Shown here: piece by piece, positions 9,649 through 19,518 of the stretch
Layout: each line of letters opens with the position of its first letter
Numbering within the stretch: position 1 is the stretch's first letter
From: Rhodopirellula sp.
Lineage (GTDB): Bacteria; Planctomycetota; Planctomycetia; Pirellulales; Thermoguttaceae
DNA length: 53,539 nt
Direction of reading: 5' to 3'
Assembly: GCA_012728855.1 (NCBI GenBank)
Contig: JAAYEH010000178.1
Span: forward strand, 1 to 53,539
Position numbers and translations under genes: made by a program
Notes under the pieces: generated by a model
Told to the model about the DNA's origin: nothing
Databases searched by the model: none
The model's input: the letters and a program-made list of their open reading frames with translations, nothing else

Positions 9649-10800
9649 TTACCGCACCAACCAAACTGGCGAAAAGATAAAATTGCTTAGCTGTGCGTCC
9701 GTCGTCGCAGGGATTCCTCCCCGGGCCACGATGCGAGCCGGCTGGATCACAACGCGTTTGCTGCTCATGCTTCCGGTCAGCTTTACTTGGAGGATTCGGA
9801 CGCCCACGAAGCAGGTAATCGTATATTCGGCGTTGTTTCCCGGTCCTTCCACCGCGGAAAAGAGCGGGATGATTCGCGGCTCGCCGATGATCGATGCCAG
9901 TTCATCTTTAACTCCGGCGCTGATCCCGGTGTCACCGTTGAGCGGGAGTTCGCCGAAGTCGTCGAATTCCAGCGAGCGCCCTGAATCCAAGAGCGCTTGC
10001 ATGTCTTCGGCGCTGACGCCGTTGATAATCTGTCGGGCGATGTCCGAAGTGCTGTTGTTGCTTGGCCCGATGTCGACCGTACCCCGATTGCCGGGCGAGC
10101 CGGTACCTTGGGGGAAGAGGTTCACCTCCAACACGCCGTCGCCCCCGGCCACGACGGAATGGCTGTCCTCGTCCCACGTCCAATCGTCGTTCCCCTCGCC
10201 CTGCCTCATCCGTACCCAAGTGTCCCTGTCCAGCGCAAACGGGAGAATCATCAGGTTTCCGCCTTCCCCGGAAGGTGGGCGAAAACCGCGGAAGTTATTG
10301 ATGTACATTGCCGTGGCCGAGGCTTGCAACCGTTGGCTGTCGAAGCCAAGCACGCGAGCGAAGAACAGCGGTGCTTCTCCGTTCATTTCGGAAGTCCGCC
10401 CGACACGGGTCATCACCGCGTTGAAGCGAGCAGGATCCGCGAAATCCATGCTGAGATCCGTTTGCGGGTCGCGGATGTAGCCGATTTCGACGTCTCCCGC
10501 CGCCAGGCCCGGTGCGATGCTACCGACGCGGTTCATCCCCGCGTACTCGGCGGCCACCGCACGAGCCTCCGCGGCGGCAAGATAGCCGTCTCCGCCGCCG
10601 AGAGCCGTGTCTTGAGCAACCAGTTCCCAAGCGGCGGAAATCGCTGCCGCATCGGCGGATCGCTGCAACTCCGACTCGACCATCTGCAAATAGCCGATAT
10701 CGACTGCCAGCGCCAAAACGGCGAACATGACAATCATCAGCAGCGCCGTGAGCACCAGAACATTCCCCGATCGATCTCTTTTTCGTCTCGTCGTAAACAT
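9649..10800 (-). CDS. TadG-like Flp pilus assembly protein
   Basis: Protein of 383 residues beginning with a basic stretch and one long hydrophobic segment (RDRSGNVLVLTALLMIVMFAVLALAVDIGYLQ), the signature of the TadE/TadG-like N-terminal domain. The next residues, VESELQRSADAAAISAAWEL, are the typical following helix. The rest is an extracytoplasmic domain ending in a beta-rich C-terminus. Homologues belong to tight-adherence (Flp) pilus systems. No other tad gene is present here, so a stand-alone envelope role is possible. It follows the secreted-protein gene 47 bases upstream, probably on the same transcript. Confidence 0.8.
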   Translation of the reverse strand: MFTTRRKRDRSGNVLVLTALLMIVMFAVLALAVDIGYLQMVESELQRSADAAAISAAWELVAQDTALGGGDGYLAAAEARAVAAEYAGMNRVGSIAPGLAAGDVEIGYIRDPQTDLSMDFADPARFNAVMTRVGRTSEMNGEAPLFFARVLGFDSQRLQASATAMYINNFRGFRPPSGEGGNLMILPFALDRDTWVRMRQGEGNDDWTWDEDSHSVVAGGDGVLEVNLFPQGTGSPGNRGTVDIGPSNNSTSDIARQIINGVSAEDMQALLDSGRSLEFDDFGELPLNGDTGISAGVKDELASIIGEPRIIPLFSAVEGPGNNAEYTITCFVGVRILQVKLTGSMSSKRVVIQPARIVARGGIPATTDAQLSNFIFSPVWLVR

Positions 10801-10847
10801 ACCAACCGAACCTTTCGTAAGCTTGCAGGCAGGAGCGGGAGGAGGCC

Positions 10848-11465
10848 TCAGTTCTTCGGATACACGGTCTTGATCGCCGAGTCGGTGAAGACGTCACCGG
10901 TGTCGGTGTAAACGCGGACGGCCTTCAGTGTCAGAGACCGAACTCGGTTGCCGGCGTACCCGACACCGGAATTGTCTACGGAGACGCTCGGCCGATAGCC
11001 GTTGAAGTTTTCGAGGTTCGTCGGAGTTACCGATTTCAAGTATCCTTGCCCGCCAAACTGGCCCCAAGTTACGGAATTGCCGTTGACAATTTCGAATTGA
11101 AGCTGGCCGCCGGAGAGTTCCATCCGTTGCGTCCAGCAGACCGTTTCGTCGTCTTGTCGGAGCACGGCCGGATTGGGGTAGCCTCGATAGTCAATGGCTA
11201 CCTCGCCTTCCCAAAGCTGGAGTTGCAAACCGCCCGCTGTGAACTCCGGTTGGCTCTGGTGATTGAGATCGAAGGTGGCGTGGATCGACTCAATCGTCCC
11301 CAACGGCGAGATCGCGCAGGTGACCTGCGGTGCGTCGGTGTAATGATCGGGGGCGCCGACCACCAGTTCCCAATCTTCCTCCACGCGTACGACCGACGGT
11401 AGCGGGGTTTCGGCCATCGCCACCAACGGCGCTGCGAGAACAAGGCCAAGAAGAGAACTCCGCAT
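10848..11465 (-). CDS. Secreted protein of unknown function, upstream of TadG-like gene
   Basis: Predicted exported protein of 205 residues. ATG 11465 gives a clean signal peptide (MRSSLLGLVLAAPLVAMAET, cleavage after AMA). The mature part is beta-rich with a repeated pattern of hydrophobic strands; it contains VEEDWELVVGAPDHYTDAPQV and VDNSGVGYAGNRVRSLTLKAVRVYTDTG. No family was recognised. It probably shares a transcript with the downstream TadG-like gene (47-base gap), suggesting a cell-surface role. Confidence 0.65.
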   Translation of the reverse strand: MRSSLLGLVLAAPLVAMAETPLPSVVRVEEDWELVVGAPDHYTDAPQVTCAISPLGTIESIHATFDLNHQSQPEFTAGGLQLQLWEGEVAIDYRGYPNPAVLRQDDETVCWTQRMELSGGQLQFEIVNGNSVTWGQFGGQGYLKSVTPTNLENFNGYRPSVSVDNSGVGYAGNRVRSLTLKAVRVYTDTGDVFTDSAIKTVYPKN

Positions 11466-11941
11466 CCATGATACAACGGCTGAGAATGCGACTGGCACAG
11501 ACAATCTCCTTGGTAGCAAGAGACGAGATGCCGTTCGTGGCCGCGCAGCCACCCCAGGGCCGCGGACGGAAGATGAGCCAACGCGGACAGCAGACGGCCG
11601 GATGGCTTTTGTGTCCGCCCAATAATAAAGATAGGTCAGGATCGAATCAGGTGCAAATCGAATTGTCTAACGGGAACTCGGTTTCACATGCAGCAGGCGT
11701 GCGCCCGTATTCGTCGACGGCAGGTTCAGCCGTTCCTGCCCCATAGCCATGTCGTCTGCAACGACTTCTTCCGTCGGCAAATCACGAATCACCGATCGTG
11801 CCGGTACGGGAAGTATTTCGTTCGCCCCCTCCTATTCGAAAGGTCTGCCATGAAACGAAAACCAAGCGTAGCTCAAACTCAAACCGAAACTCCCTTGCGG
11901 CGCGATGTATTGAAATCGAGCCGCCGGAGGAAGCGACCAAT
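11466..11941. other. Intergenic region, no gene seen
   Basis: 476 bases between the PD40/haem gene's stop and the start of the secreted-protein gene at 11465. Short open frames on both strands here translate to arginine-rich or mixed sequence without recognisable domains. An AT-rich patch around 11618-11640 is the most likely promoter area for the minus-strand secreted-protein/TadG-like pair. No repeat of the types seen elsewhere in the window was found. Confidence 0.4.
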
Positions 11942-14900
11942 TCACAAATCATTACCGTAAACCTCGAACTCGGCAATCCCATTGTCCGCCAGCGGGAAAC
12001 GTTCGCGGAAATCGACCAGTTTCACCCACGTACACTTCTGCTTCGAAAACGTGAACTCCTGCGGCTGAGACGTGTTGCTCAAGGCGATCGGCACCTTTTC
12101 CCCGCTGGAGAACTCGAGCGTTGCCTCGGTCCACGTCTTTTCCTGGCCGTCGTGGCGGTGAAGCACGATGACGACGCGTTCCGTCTCCACCTCGCGTCCG
12201 AACTCCACCATCAACCACATGTCGGTACGGCGCGCCGGCCGCCAGTATCGGCCGGATGCACGTTGTCCGTCGATCGAGTGGTTGGGCGAAAACTCCGGCC
12301 GATACCGATCGTGCGAGTTCGACGTCGCCCGCGGATAGGATCGCAGGTGGTACGCATAAGCGTCCTCGTTCACGGCCAGGTTTCGTACGTCATTGCCGGC
12401 CGCGTTGGAGCCGCCGCGAGCGTCTCTTCCTTCCGCGAGCCCGTATATCGGAACCGTAGTCGGAAGCCGGTCGTAATCGTCGACAAACTGCTTCTGGACC
12501 CCGCGGCCGCCGAAGGCGTACTGCGGGAAATCCGCCGGTTGAAAATCGGTGCCGTCATCCAGGTGCCGAAGATACTTGTCGAGATGCTCCAGCTCCAGTT
12601 CGGCATATTTCAAACGCTTCCTTTCGAAGTAGAGGTACATCTGGCGCATTTTGTCGCCATACACGTACCACGGCGTCAGGACGGAGTGCGTGGCGTGATT
12701 GAGCTTGTCCCAGTAGTTCAACTCCATCCACGAACCCGCGAAGGGAACGTTCAAGTCGATCCAACACGCCACTCTTCCCTTCTCTTCTCGCGAGAGCCGC
12801 ACGCCGTAGTGCGACGGTTCGAGATAATCCATCAGCGGACTCGACGTCGAACCGTAGGCATACGGCGGAAGCATGGCGCAGGCGCTGGATACGTGAAGCC
12901 AGTTGATGATCCCCTTGCCCGCGTATTCGTCCGCGCAGTAACCCAGCGAGTCCGGGTTGGGGACGTTCTCCGGCTTTCCGCCGAAGTACGCGAGATACAC
13001 CTTGTCGTCGCGCACGTCCGCCTTGCCGCCGATTCCCGCCAAGGGGATCTTGGCATTGTAACCGAAATCGGTCAGATTGATGTACGATTCGCTGAAAGCG
13101 CGCCCGGGATGCCCTTTCGTGCTTTCCCCATAGATTCGCTGGGTCAACCGCCACCGCGTCCGGCCGTAGATCTCCGGATTCGCGATCGAGCGATAGTCGC
13201 CCAAGAGGTTGAGAGGGACGTTCTTCTTATCCGGATTCTTTTCGCCGGCGTGGCACTGGATACAGTGGTTGTCCCAGATCGGCTGGATCTCCCGCGTATA
13301 ACTGAAACCGCGGGGAACATCCATTGACTGGGGAGCGTTCGTGCCCAGGTACTCCATCGCTCGCCGCTCGGAATCGGTGAGAAAACGTTCCATTTCCTGG
13401 ACAGGTTCGTCGCCTTCCGCGAAGAACGGCCTGATCTTTTGCGGCGCCTTGGTCAATGCCATCGTAACCGGACGACGGTCCATGTACGTGCTATTCTTGT
13501 GCTCATGGCAGCCGATGCACGCGAACGACTCGCCCGGCAAGACCATCGTCCAGCTTCGCATGTTCTGCACCATGCGGCCTTTTTCGTCCAGCATCTGAAA
13601 ATAGACGGGCACGCGCGAAGGGCACTCGAACAAGCAGCTTCCGTCTTCCTCCACGTCCACCGTGCCGAGCACGTGCTTGACGTCGTAACTGCCGTTGTTG
13701 ATTGCGCAGGGCGAGGTCTGATGTCCGCCCCACGGATGCAGCCCCAGGGCCAGCGTGCCTTTGGCGCGATAATCCAGCCCGACAACGCGGATCCTCTTCA
13801 CCGTGCCCGGCCGGACGCCGGCCAGGCCGGGGCCGTAATAAACGTTCTGAACGTAGAAACGGCCGTTCGTCCGGCGCTCATCGACCGTGGAAGCCTTCTG
13901 AAGCGGTTGGTCGCTGCGGGTGACCGCTACCTGCTGGCCGGACGAGATCACCGGATCGTAGATCAACAACTCGCGCTGCCCGCTGCGGTGCATCCAGTAA
14001 ATGCCGAACGACGGGCTTCCGGGCTTGCCGTCTTGGATGCCTTTCAGCCCACGGATCGGTCCGCCCTCCGGCGAATACGAGACCACGTAGTTGTCCTCGT
14101 CCAGCGGATAGGGGTACTGGAACTGCTCCCCCTCGGTGTCGTGGACGATGTTGCCTCCGGTTCCCATGCTCTCCCGGTACGGATAGTCTCGCTCCGGCGC
14201 AAGGAGTTTGACGCCGAAGCCGGCCTGCGTGCCGGCGCCGCGGTCGATCATGATCAGCTTGCCGCGTTGGTCGATGTGGTGGGCACCGGCGATCGCGATC
14301 ACTTTCGTCGAATTGGGAACACTCCGCGCATGGAGCATCGCAGCCGGAAACTGCGAGTTGTTCCCGTAAAACTCCGTCTGGTTCGTGCCGTCGGGATTCA
14401 TCACGAACAGACTATGCAGATAACCGGCCGTTCGGTCGGAATACTCCCAGCGGGTATAGAGGATTCGGCCGTCGCCCGTCATATGCGGAAACACGGTGTG
14501 GCCATGGTCGGAAGCCAAACGGCGGATGTAGCGTCCTTCGGCGTCGCACGTATAGAGGTTGCACACGCTCGACCACCAGCAGGGAGCCGAAACGGCGCAA
14601 CGCGTCGAAGTGAATACCAATTCGCCGCCGGGCAGCCAGACGGGCTCCATGTCGGCCGTGCCGGCTCCAAACGTGATCTGCCGGACGCTCTTGTCATTCA
14701 AATCCATGACGTAGAGGTGGAAATCGTCGTCGCCGTCGTGGCTGGTTCGCCGCATCGAAAAGGCCAGCGTTTTGCCGTCGTACGAAACGCTGGGATCCCG
14801 CACGACTCCTTCCGGGCAGTCGAGAAGCACTTCGGTGGAAACCGTTCCGTCGCTGTTGATCGTCATTCTGCAGAGCTGCGAATTCATCCGGTAATCCCGG

Positions 14901-15388
14901 CCGCATTCACGAAAAACCGCGTCCGTGAGGTGGTCGGTCATCGCAAACATCGCCTGGCAATCGCCAAACACGAAGTGCTTCGCATAGACGAACGCACGCG
15001 GGTGGTTATCGAATACCTTCAATCGTTGCTTGCGACGCATCTCACATGCCTGGAAATAAAGATCCTTCCAGGCGGAATCCTCGCCCGGCTTCCTGCCTTC
15101 GACAACAGCGGCGAGAGACGTTTCCAGTTCATCCGTGGCGACCTTCCCGGCCTTCAACTCGGCAAGGACTTTGCGAACCAAGGCTTGCTCAACGCTGTTG
15201 CCGTCCGCCGCGACGAAGCAGTCGCCGCTCTTTGGGCCATGATCCTGGTAAATCCAGTCGCGGTGCAGTCGGGATATCGGATAGGCGGTGGTGTGCCGTT
15301 GCCGGATGTCCTCTTCGCTGTACTGCTGAGCCGGCGCGGACACGCACAACAGGACTAGAACGGCGCACGACGGCAATACTCGTTGCAT
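11942..15388 (-). CDS. Exported PD40 propeller / di-haem cytochrome protein (HzsA-like)
   Basis: Large exported protein of 1148 residues. A signal peptide (MQRVLPSCAVLVLLCVSAPA) precedes a TolB/PD40-type beta-propeller with repeated blades such as DGTVSTEV, PSVSYDGKTLAFSMRR, DMEPVWLPGGELVFTSTR and DGRILYTRWEY. The middle resembles the hydrazine-synthase alpha subunit middle domain. Two CXXCH haem motifs follow, CIGCHEH and CIQCHAG, the latter in the REIQPIWDNHCIQCH context typical of planctomycetal cytochromes. The C-terminus (NHSIDGQRASGRYWRP, WLMVEFGREVETERVVIVLHR) looks like a discoidin-type carbohydrate-binding fold. Role: probably periplasmic electron transfer coupled to polymer binding; substrate unknown. 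GAGGA lies seven bases before the ATG. Confidence 0.85.
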   Translation of the reverse strand: MQRVLPSCAVLVLLCVSAPAQQYSEEDIRQRHTTAYPISRLHRDWIYQDHGPKSGDCFVAADGNSVEQALVRKVLAELKAGKVATDELETSLAAVVEGRKPGEDSAWKDLYFQACEMRRKQRLKVFDNHPRAFVYAKHFVFGDCQAMFAMTDHLTDAVFRECGRDYRMNSQLCRMTINSDGTVSTEVLLDCPEGVVRDPSVSYDGKTLAFSMRRTSHDGDDDFHLYVMDLNDKSVRQITFGAGTADMEPVWLPGGELVFTSTRCAVSAPCWWSSVCNLYTCDAEGRYIRRLASDHGHTVFPHMTGDGRILYTRWEYSDRTAGYLHSLFVMNPDGTNQTEFYGNNSQFPAAMLHARSVPNSTKVIAIAGAHHIDQRGKLIMIDRGAGTQAGFGVKLLAPERDYPYRESMGTGGNIVHDTEGEQFQYPYPLDEDNYVVSYSPEGGPIRGLKGIQDGKPGSPSFGIYWMHRSGQRELLIYDPVISSGQQVAVTRSDQPLQKASTVDERRTNGRFYVQNVYYGPGLAGVRPGTVKRIRVVGLDYRAKGTLALGLHPWGGHQTSPCAINNGSYDVKHVLGTVDVEEDGSCLFECPSRVPVYFQMLDEKGRMVQNMRSWTMVLPGESFACIGCHEHKNSTYMDRRPVTMALTKAPQKIRPFFAEGDEPVQEMERFLTDSERRAMEYLGTNAPQSMDVPRGFSYTREIQPIWDNHCIQCHAGEKNPDKKNVPLNLLGDYRSIANPEIYGRTRWRLTQRIYGESTKGHPGRAFSESYINLTDFGYNAKIPLAGIGGKADVRDDKVYLAYFGGKPENVPNPDSLGYCADEYAGKGIINWLHVSSACAMLPPYAYGSTSSPLMDYLEPSHYGVRLSREEKGRVACWIDLNVPFAGSWMELNYWDKLNHATHSVLTPWYVYGDKMRQMYLYFERKRLKYAELELEHLDKYLRHLDDGTDFQPADFPQYAFGGRGVQKQFVDDYDRLPTTVPIYGLAEGRDARGGSNAAGNDVRNLAVNEDAYAYHLRSYPRATSNSHDRYRPEFSPNHSIDGQRASGRYWRPARRTDMWLMVEFGREVETERVVIVLHRHDGQEKTWTEATLEFSSGEKVPIALSNTSQPQEFTFSKQKCTWVKLVDFRERFPLADNGIAEFEVYGNDL

Positions 15389-15429
15389 GGGACATCCTCG
15401 TACGGTTTGTGTTATCAGCCGACCAGAGT

Positions 15430-16965
15430 TCACCGATCGATGGCGCGTCGCAAGAGATTGTGCGTGATCTGCTGAACGCGAGGGTCGGGCCCGTTGGGTC
15501 GCGTATTGTGGCTCCACAGAGGCATGTGCCCCGGCGGAGCGCTCAAGCCCAGCGACCAGAAGATGGTCGAAGCATTGAAGACGAAGCCGCCCTTGGGCGT
15601 CGGATGGATCGTGGCCTGATAGGGAACGGGGCGGGTGCCACCATGCAGGGCGATGCCCTCGGCCACCACCTCCAGACCTTCGATCGGCGCGGGATCCCCG
15701 TGGAATTCCCAGCCGACAAGTCCGCGGATCCGATCGCCCTTCTTCATTCCCGTGCCGGCGAAGATCCAATGCTCGGGCTTGGCACACACCCAGTCGCCGC
15801 CGCCGTTGACTGGCAGGATGTTGCGGGCGCCCAGCAGGAGGCCCTCGTCCGGACCCACGTAGTCGAAGGGGTTCTTCGCCGGCTCCGGGCCCATCGTCAG
15901 CCCTTTGTACGGCCCTTTGCGATGGATGATGCGGTTGGGACGGCCATCGGCGCCGGCGCGGAACGGTGTGACCCAGCAGATCGAGTTGCCCGACAGGAAC
16001 AGCACGCAGGTGCCGCTGCGGGAAATCTCCAGCACGCTCTCATACTGGCGGAGATCCCAGTATTCGTCGTGGCCGACGCTGATAAAAGCTTTGCACTTCG
16101 CCGCGCGGTCCGGGGTAAGCATGTCGCTGTTGGAGCAATAAGTCACGTCGTAGCCGTGCTGCTCCAGCCAGTAGCACAAGGAGAATTCCCAGCAGAGGAA
16201 CTCGCCCGACCCGACCGACTGGGGATTCTCGTAGATCTGCGCATATTTTGCGTAGGGCCGATCGAAGCTCACGTCGACCCGGTTGCCGGACGAGGCGAAC
16301 TCGTACCCCGGGTCGATGTAGAGCGAATAGCTGTCGGGCCAGCGGTTGTAGGCCTGCCACGTGTTGTCCGGGCATTGAAAGAGGATGTCGGCAGGGCGGT
16401 CGTCGCGGACGATAAAGATCACGTAGCTTTGCCAGGGCATCGTGCCGTCGGGATTGGGCACGCGCGACAGCCGACCCAGGTAGACTCCGCTGGGCCAATC
16501 GTCGGCGATCACCAGGCGCGCGCTCGGCTCCCAGCGACACTCGCGGATCCGCCGCGGGCCAACCAGCGGCGTCGGTTGCGTCTTACCGGCCAAGGGCCCC
16601 AGCGTCTTCATCAGCCGGGCGCCCAGGCCGCCGTAGTAGCCCATCCGAAAGATCTCCAGGGTGAATTCGCCCTCCGGCTCAGTGCTCACGAAGAACTCGA
16701 TCGGCTCGCCGGCGGCGACCGATTGCCGCGAGCAGTAGCCCTCGATCCCGGGCGAACGGAAGCCGGCGGGCCCCGACTTGTCGAGGCGAACATACGTAAG
16801 TTGCCAATCCGACGTGCCCGCGCGCTGGTTCTCCCGGCGGATCAAGTCGCGGGCGGAAGCCGGCTCGGCCGACTCCGAGCTTGGCGTGAAACATGCGACG
16901 GCCGCCCAGAGCGCGAGACAGCCGGGGCGGAAGCAAATACGCCGGAAAGACAGGCCTTGGGTCAT
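15430..16965 (-). CDS. Exported N,N-dimethylformamidase large-subunit-like protein
   Basis: Protein of 511 residues with an N-terminal signal (RICFRPGCLALWAAVACF). The body resembles the large-subunit C-terminal domain family of N,N-dimethylformamidase. Markers include SVAAGEPIEFFVSTEPEGEFTLEIFRMGYYGG, the Trp/Tyr-rich NTWQAYNRWPDSYSLY, SVGHDEYWD and the C-terminal GGFVFNASTIFWSLGLS. These families combine an Ig-like domain with a glutamine-amidotransferase-like fold. Most planctomycetal members are of unknown substrate, so amide hydrolysis is only an inference. The ATG has AGGAG eight bases upstream. It lies 41 bases ahead of the PD40/haem gene on the same strand. Confidence 0.75.
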   Translation of the reverse strand: MTQGLSFRRICFRPGCLALWAAVACFTPSSESAEPASARDLIRRENQRAGTSDWQLTYVRLDKSGPAGFRSPGIEGYCSRQSVAAGEPIEFFVSTEPEGEFTLEIFRMGYYGGLGARLMKTLGPLAGKTQPTPLVGPRRIRECRWEPSARLVIADDWPSGVYLGRLSRVPNPDGTMPWQSYVIFIVRDDRPADILFQCPDNTWQAYNRWPDSYSLYIDPGYEFASSGNRVDVSFDRPYAKYAQIYENPQSVGSGEFLCWEFSLCYWLEQHGYDVTYCSNSDMLTPDRAAKCKAFISVGHDEYWDLRQYESVLEISRSGTCVLFLSGNSICWVTPFRAGADGRPNRIIHRKGPYKGLTMGPEPAKNPFDYVGPDEGLLLGARNILPVNGGGDWVCAKPEHWIFAGTGMKKGDRIRGLVGWEFHGDPAPIEGLEVVAEGIALHGGTRPVPYQATIHPTPKGGFVFNASTIFWSLGLSAPPGHMPLWSHNTRPNGPDPRVQQITHNLLRRAIDR

Positions 16966-17268
16966 GGCATAACTCCTGGTCGCAAGACTCCTGGTGGCAA
17001 GGGACGACTCCGCGCATGGTAATCGCTGACAGCCGGCAAAGCAACCATCGTGGTCGTACGACGCGACCGTCTGACCAACTTGACCTCCACGCCCCGCCTG
17101 GCCCGAATCGCCCGCCCGCGTCGACGTCTACCGTTAAGTGTCCTCGCATTGCGCTGCTGGCGGGCTGTGCCAACGCTTGCAGAGATTCTGCCGGCGACGT
17201 GAAAGCTCTGGGCAAGGATTGGCGGATCAGGCGAAGCATGGCGCCAAGCGAATTGACGCGCGGAACGA
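16966..17268. other. Intergenic region, no gene seen
   Basis: 303 bases between the S46 peptidase stop and the DMFA-like start. No repeat, promoter or small gene with a convincing start was recognised; the open frames crossing it continue from antisense frames of the neighbours. Confidence 0.35.
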
Positions 17269-19350
17269 TTACCGCCGCACGCCCAATTCCTCCACCACGT
17301 TGATGGCGGAGTAGACCTTGTTGAGGGCTTCGGTGATGGCCCGCGAATCGACGGCGACGGCCCGCCCCTGCTCGTCGTCGTAAACGAAGCCCCATACGAG
17401 GCTGTAGCGGTTGCCGTCGAAGATGATGCCCACAAGCTCGCCGTCGCGATTGACGACCGGGCTGCCCGAATTGCCGCCGATGATGTCGTTGGTGGAGACG
17501 AAGTTCAATGGAGTATTGAGAGCCAGATCGTCCTTGTGTTCGGTCCACGATCGGGGTAGCTTGAACGGTGCGGTGTCACCATGCTCGGCGGCGTGGAGAT
17601 ACGCGCCGCCAATCGTGGTCCAGGGTGGAACGGCTTGTCCGGCTTGTTCCAAGCCGCGGACGACGCCCAGCGCCAGTCGCAGCGTGAAGGTCGCATCCGG
17701 GTAAACGTCCTTGCCCCCCAACGCGAATCGCGCGCGGGCGATCTTGCCGTAGGCCTGGTTGAGCGGTTCTTCAACATTCTCGTCGAATTGCTTTCTCAGA
17801 GCCCGCGCCGGAGGGTCGACGAGCCGGACCAGGTCGATCATCGGATCCGCCGATGCGCGGACCGCAGCGGGGCCGCCCTCGACGAGCGTCTTCCGCTGGG
17901 CCGGATTCGCCAGTCGCGTGCCGCCGATCAGTTCTTCGGCGCGGGCTTGGGGCGACTTGCCGGATAACACTTTGCGAACCATCGGCGACTCGATGCCGGC
18001 CATTTCCGCATACATTCCCAGCGAATCGGCCAGCCGGGTGATTTCAAGTTCCGGATAGATCGGCGCCGCGGAGAACAACTGCTGCCGAAGCGAAGCAAGA
18101 TTCGACTGGCGATACTCGCGGAGCCGCTCGGCGTTGGGTTTTTCGCTCTCTTCGGCGAGCCGCACGATGTGCCGGGCCGTGTGGAAGAGCTGCGAGTTGA
18201 AAGCGGCCGCGGCTTCGAGCAAATGGTATTCCTCCTCAATCTCCGCCCACTGATCGATCGCCCCTGCGACTTTCTGCCAAGCGTCGGCGTACTTGGCCTC
18301 CAGTTCGGGCCGCCCGGCCAGCGCGCGGCGGATCGCCTCCTCCTCCGCCGTTTTCCGCTTCATGATTTCAGGATCCTGTAATCCGGCCAAGGCGCCCAAC
18401 AACGCCTTGCGGCGGTTGCGATAGCCGAAAAGCTCCTGCTGGGCCTGGCGCTCGGCCTCGCGGCTGCGTCCGCCGTAGATCTCCAGCAGGATCTCGCGGC
18501 GGCGAACCTCGTCGAGTTGTGCCGGCAGGATGCGGTCGCGGAGGAATTTCAGGTGGGCGACCGTCTTCAGCCGGTTGGTTCGCCCCGGGTGACCGGAGAC
18601 AAACACCAGCTCGCCATCGTCGACGCCGCCGGGCGACCAACGAAGATAGTGCTCGATCTTCGCCGGTTTGTCGTTTTCGTAGACGCGGAAGAAGCAGATG
18701 TCGAGGCAATAGCGGGGGTACTCAAAGTTGTCCGGATCGCCGCCGAAGAAGGCGATGTCGACCTCGGGGGCAAAGACGAGGCGGACGTCGGTATAGCGCT
18801 GGTAGCGATAGAGGTGGTATAGGCCGCCGTGGTACAGTGTGACCACGTCGCTTCGCAGGCCCGTCTTCTCCAACGACTGCTGCTCGATAGTGTTCATCGC
18901 CGCCCGGCGGGCTTCGTAAGCCTGTTGCGGGCTGTGGTCCGGCTTGACGGCCGCCTCGATGCGGTCGGTCACGTCTTCGATGCTTACCAGAACATTGAGT
19001 TCCAGGTCGTGGCAGCGGAGTTCCTCGTCAGGCGTCTTGGCGAGGAAGCCGGTCGCCAGGTAGTCGCGCCCGGCGGTGCTCAGCTTCTGCAGAGCGCCGG
19101 AGCCGACGTGATGGTTCGTCATCACTAGCCCGTCGGCAGAGACAAAGGAACCGGAGCCGCCGTTGTTGAAACGCACCGACGAACGCTGCAGGTGTTCGAG
19201 CCACTCGGGCGACGGGTCGAAATCGTATTTCGTTTTGAGCAGGTCTCGCGGCGGGTCGCTGAAGAGCCACATCCCCTCGTCGGCGCGGGCCAGCGCGGCG
19301 GTGAGGAAGAATAGAGTCGCGATGAGGAGCCATCGGGGTTGGGTTTGCAT
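17269..19350 (-). CDS. S46-family dipeptidyl peptidase
   Basis: Exported serine peptidase of the S46 family (DPP7/DPP11 type), 693 residues, which removes dipeptides from peptide N-termini in the periplasm. The signal peptide MQTQPRWLLIATLFFLTAALARA is followed by DEGMWLFSDPP, the conserved mature start. Catalytic triad regions are present: TNHH (78-81), FFGGDPDNFEYPRY (Asp) and the C-terminal GGNSGSPV (Ser), with a chymotrypsin-like double barrel split by a helical insert. The ATG has AGGAG eight bases upstream. The POT transporter gene lies immediately upstream on the same strand, separated by REP elements. Confidence 0.93.
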   Translation of the reverse strand: MQTQPRWLLIATLFFLTAALARADEGMWLFSDPPRDLLKTKYDFDPSPEWLEHLQRSSVRFNNGGSGSFVSADGLVMTNHHVGSGALQKLSTAGRDYLATGFLAKTPDEELRCHDLELNVLVSIEDVTDRIEAAVKPDHSPQQAYEARRAAMNTIEQQSLEKTGLRSDVVTLYHGGLYHLYRYQRYTDVRLVFAPEVDIAFFGGDPDNFEYPRYCLDICFFRVYENDKPAKIEHYLRWSPGGVDDGELVFVSGHPGRTNRLKTVAHLKFLRDRILPAQLDEVRRREILLEIYGGRSREAERQAQQELFGYRNRRKALLGALAGLQDPEIMKRKTAEEEAIRRALAGRPELEAKYADAWQKVAGAIDQWAEIEEEYHLLEAAAAFNSQLFHTARHIVRLAEESEKPNAERLREYRQSNLASLRQQLFSAAPIYPELEITRLADSLGMYAEMAGIESPMVRKVLSGKSPQARAEELIGGTRLANPAQRKTLVEGGPAAVRASADPMIDLVRLVDPPARALRKQFDENVEEPLNQAYGKIARARFALGGKDVYPDATFTLRLALGVVRGLEQAGQAVPPWTTIGGAYLHAAEHGDTAPFKLPRSWTEHKDDLALNTPLNFVSTNDIIGGNSGSPVVNRDGELVGIIFDGNRYSLVWGFVYDDEQGRAVAVDSRAITEALNKVYSAINVVEELGVRR

Positions 19351-19397
19351 GGGAGTGCTCCTGGAAGTTGGGCGGCGCGTTCTTGGCAGTCGGGCTG

Positions 19398-19518
19398 GTA
19401 GGTTCCGCCTGCCGGGCGGAATCTTGGCGTCACGAGTTGGAACAAGAAGGGCTCGGGAGTCTTTTTCCGTATCAGGCTTCTTTGGCAGTTCCAATCCCGC
19501 CCGGCAGGCGGGATCTAC
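19398..19518. repeat. Inverted pair of REP hairpins (BIME-like)
   Basis: Two GTAG-headed hairpins in inverted orientation. The plus copy is 19398-19422: GTAG, stem GTTCCGCC, loop TGCCG, then GGCGGAAT. The minus copy is 19494-19518: GTAG, ATCCCGCC, TGCCG, GGCGGGAT. The minus copy's GTAG contains the TAG stop codon of the POT gene (19515-19517). Between them sits a one-armed fragment of another repeat (19452-19477). The GTAG head plus a GC-rich stem fits REP elements mobilised by RAYT transposases. Confidence 0.8.
19452..19477 (+). repeat. Single-arm fragment of long inverted-repeat family
   Basis: The stretch reading CTCGGGAGTCTTTTTCCGTA followed by TCAGGC matches one arm of the long inverted repeats at 41981-42075 and 45425-45527 with few changes. 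The complementary arm is absent, so this is a degenerate copy. It lies about 100 bases before the S46 peptidase start. Confidence 0.6.

Noticed and set aside
13439..15358. Very long plus-strand open frame
   Set aside because: Antisense to the PD40/haem gene; its translation is Arg/His/Val-rich without motifs. Long antisense frames are common in GC-rich coding DNA.
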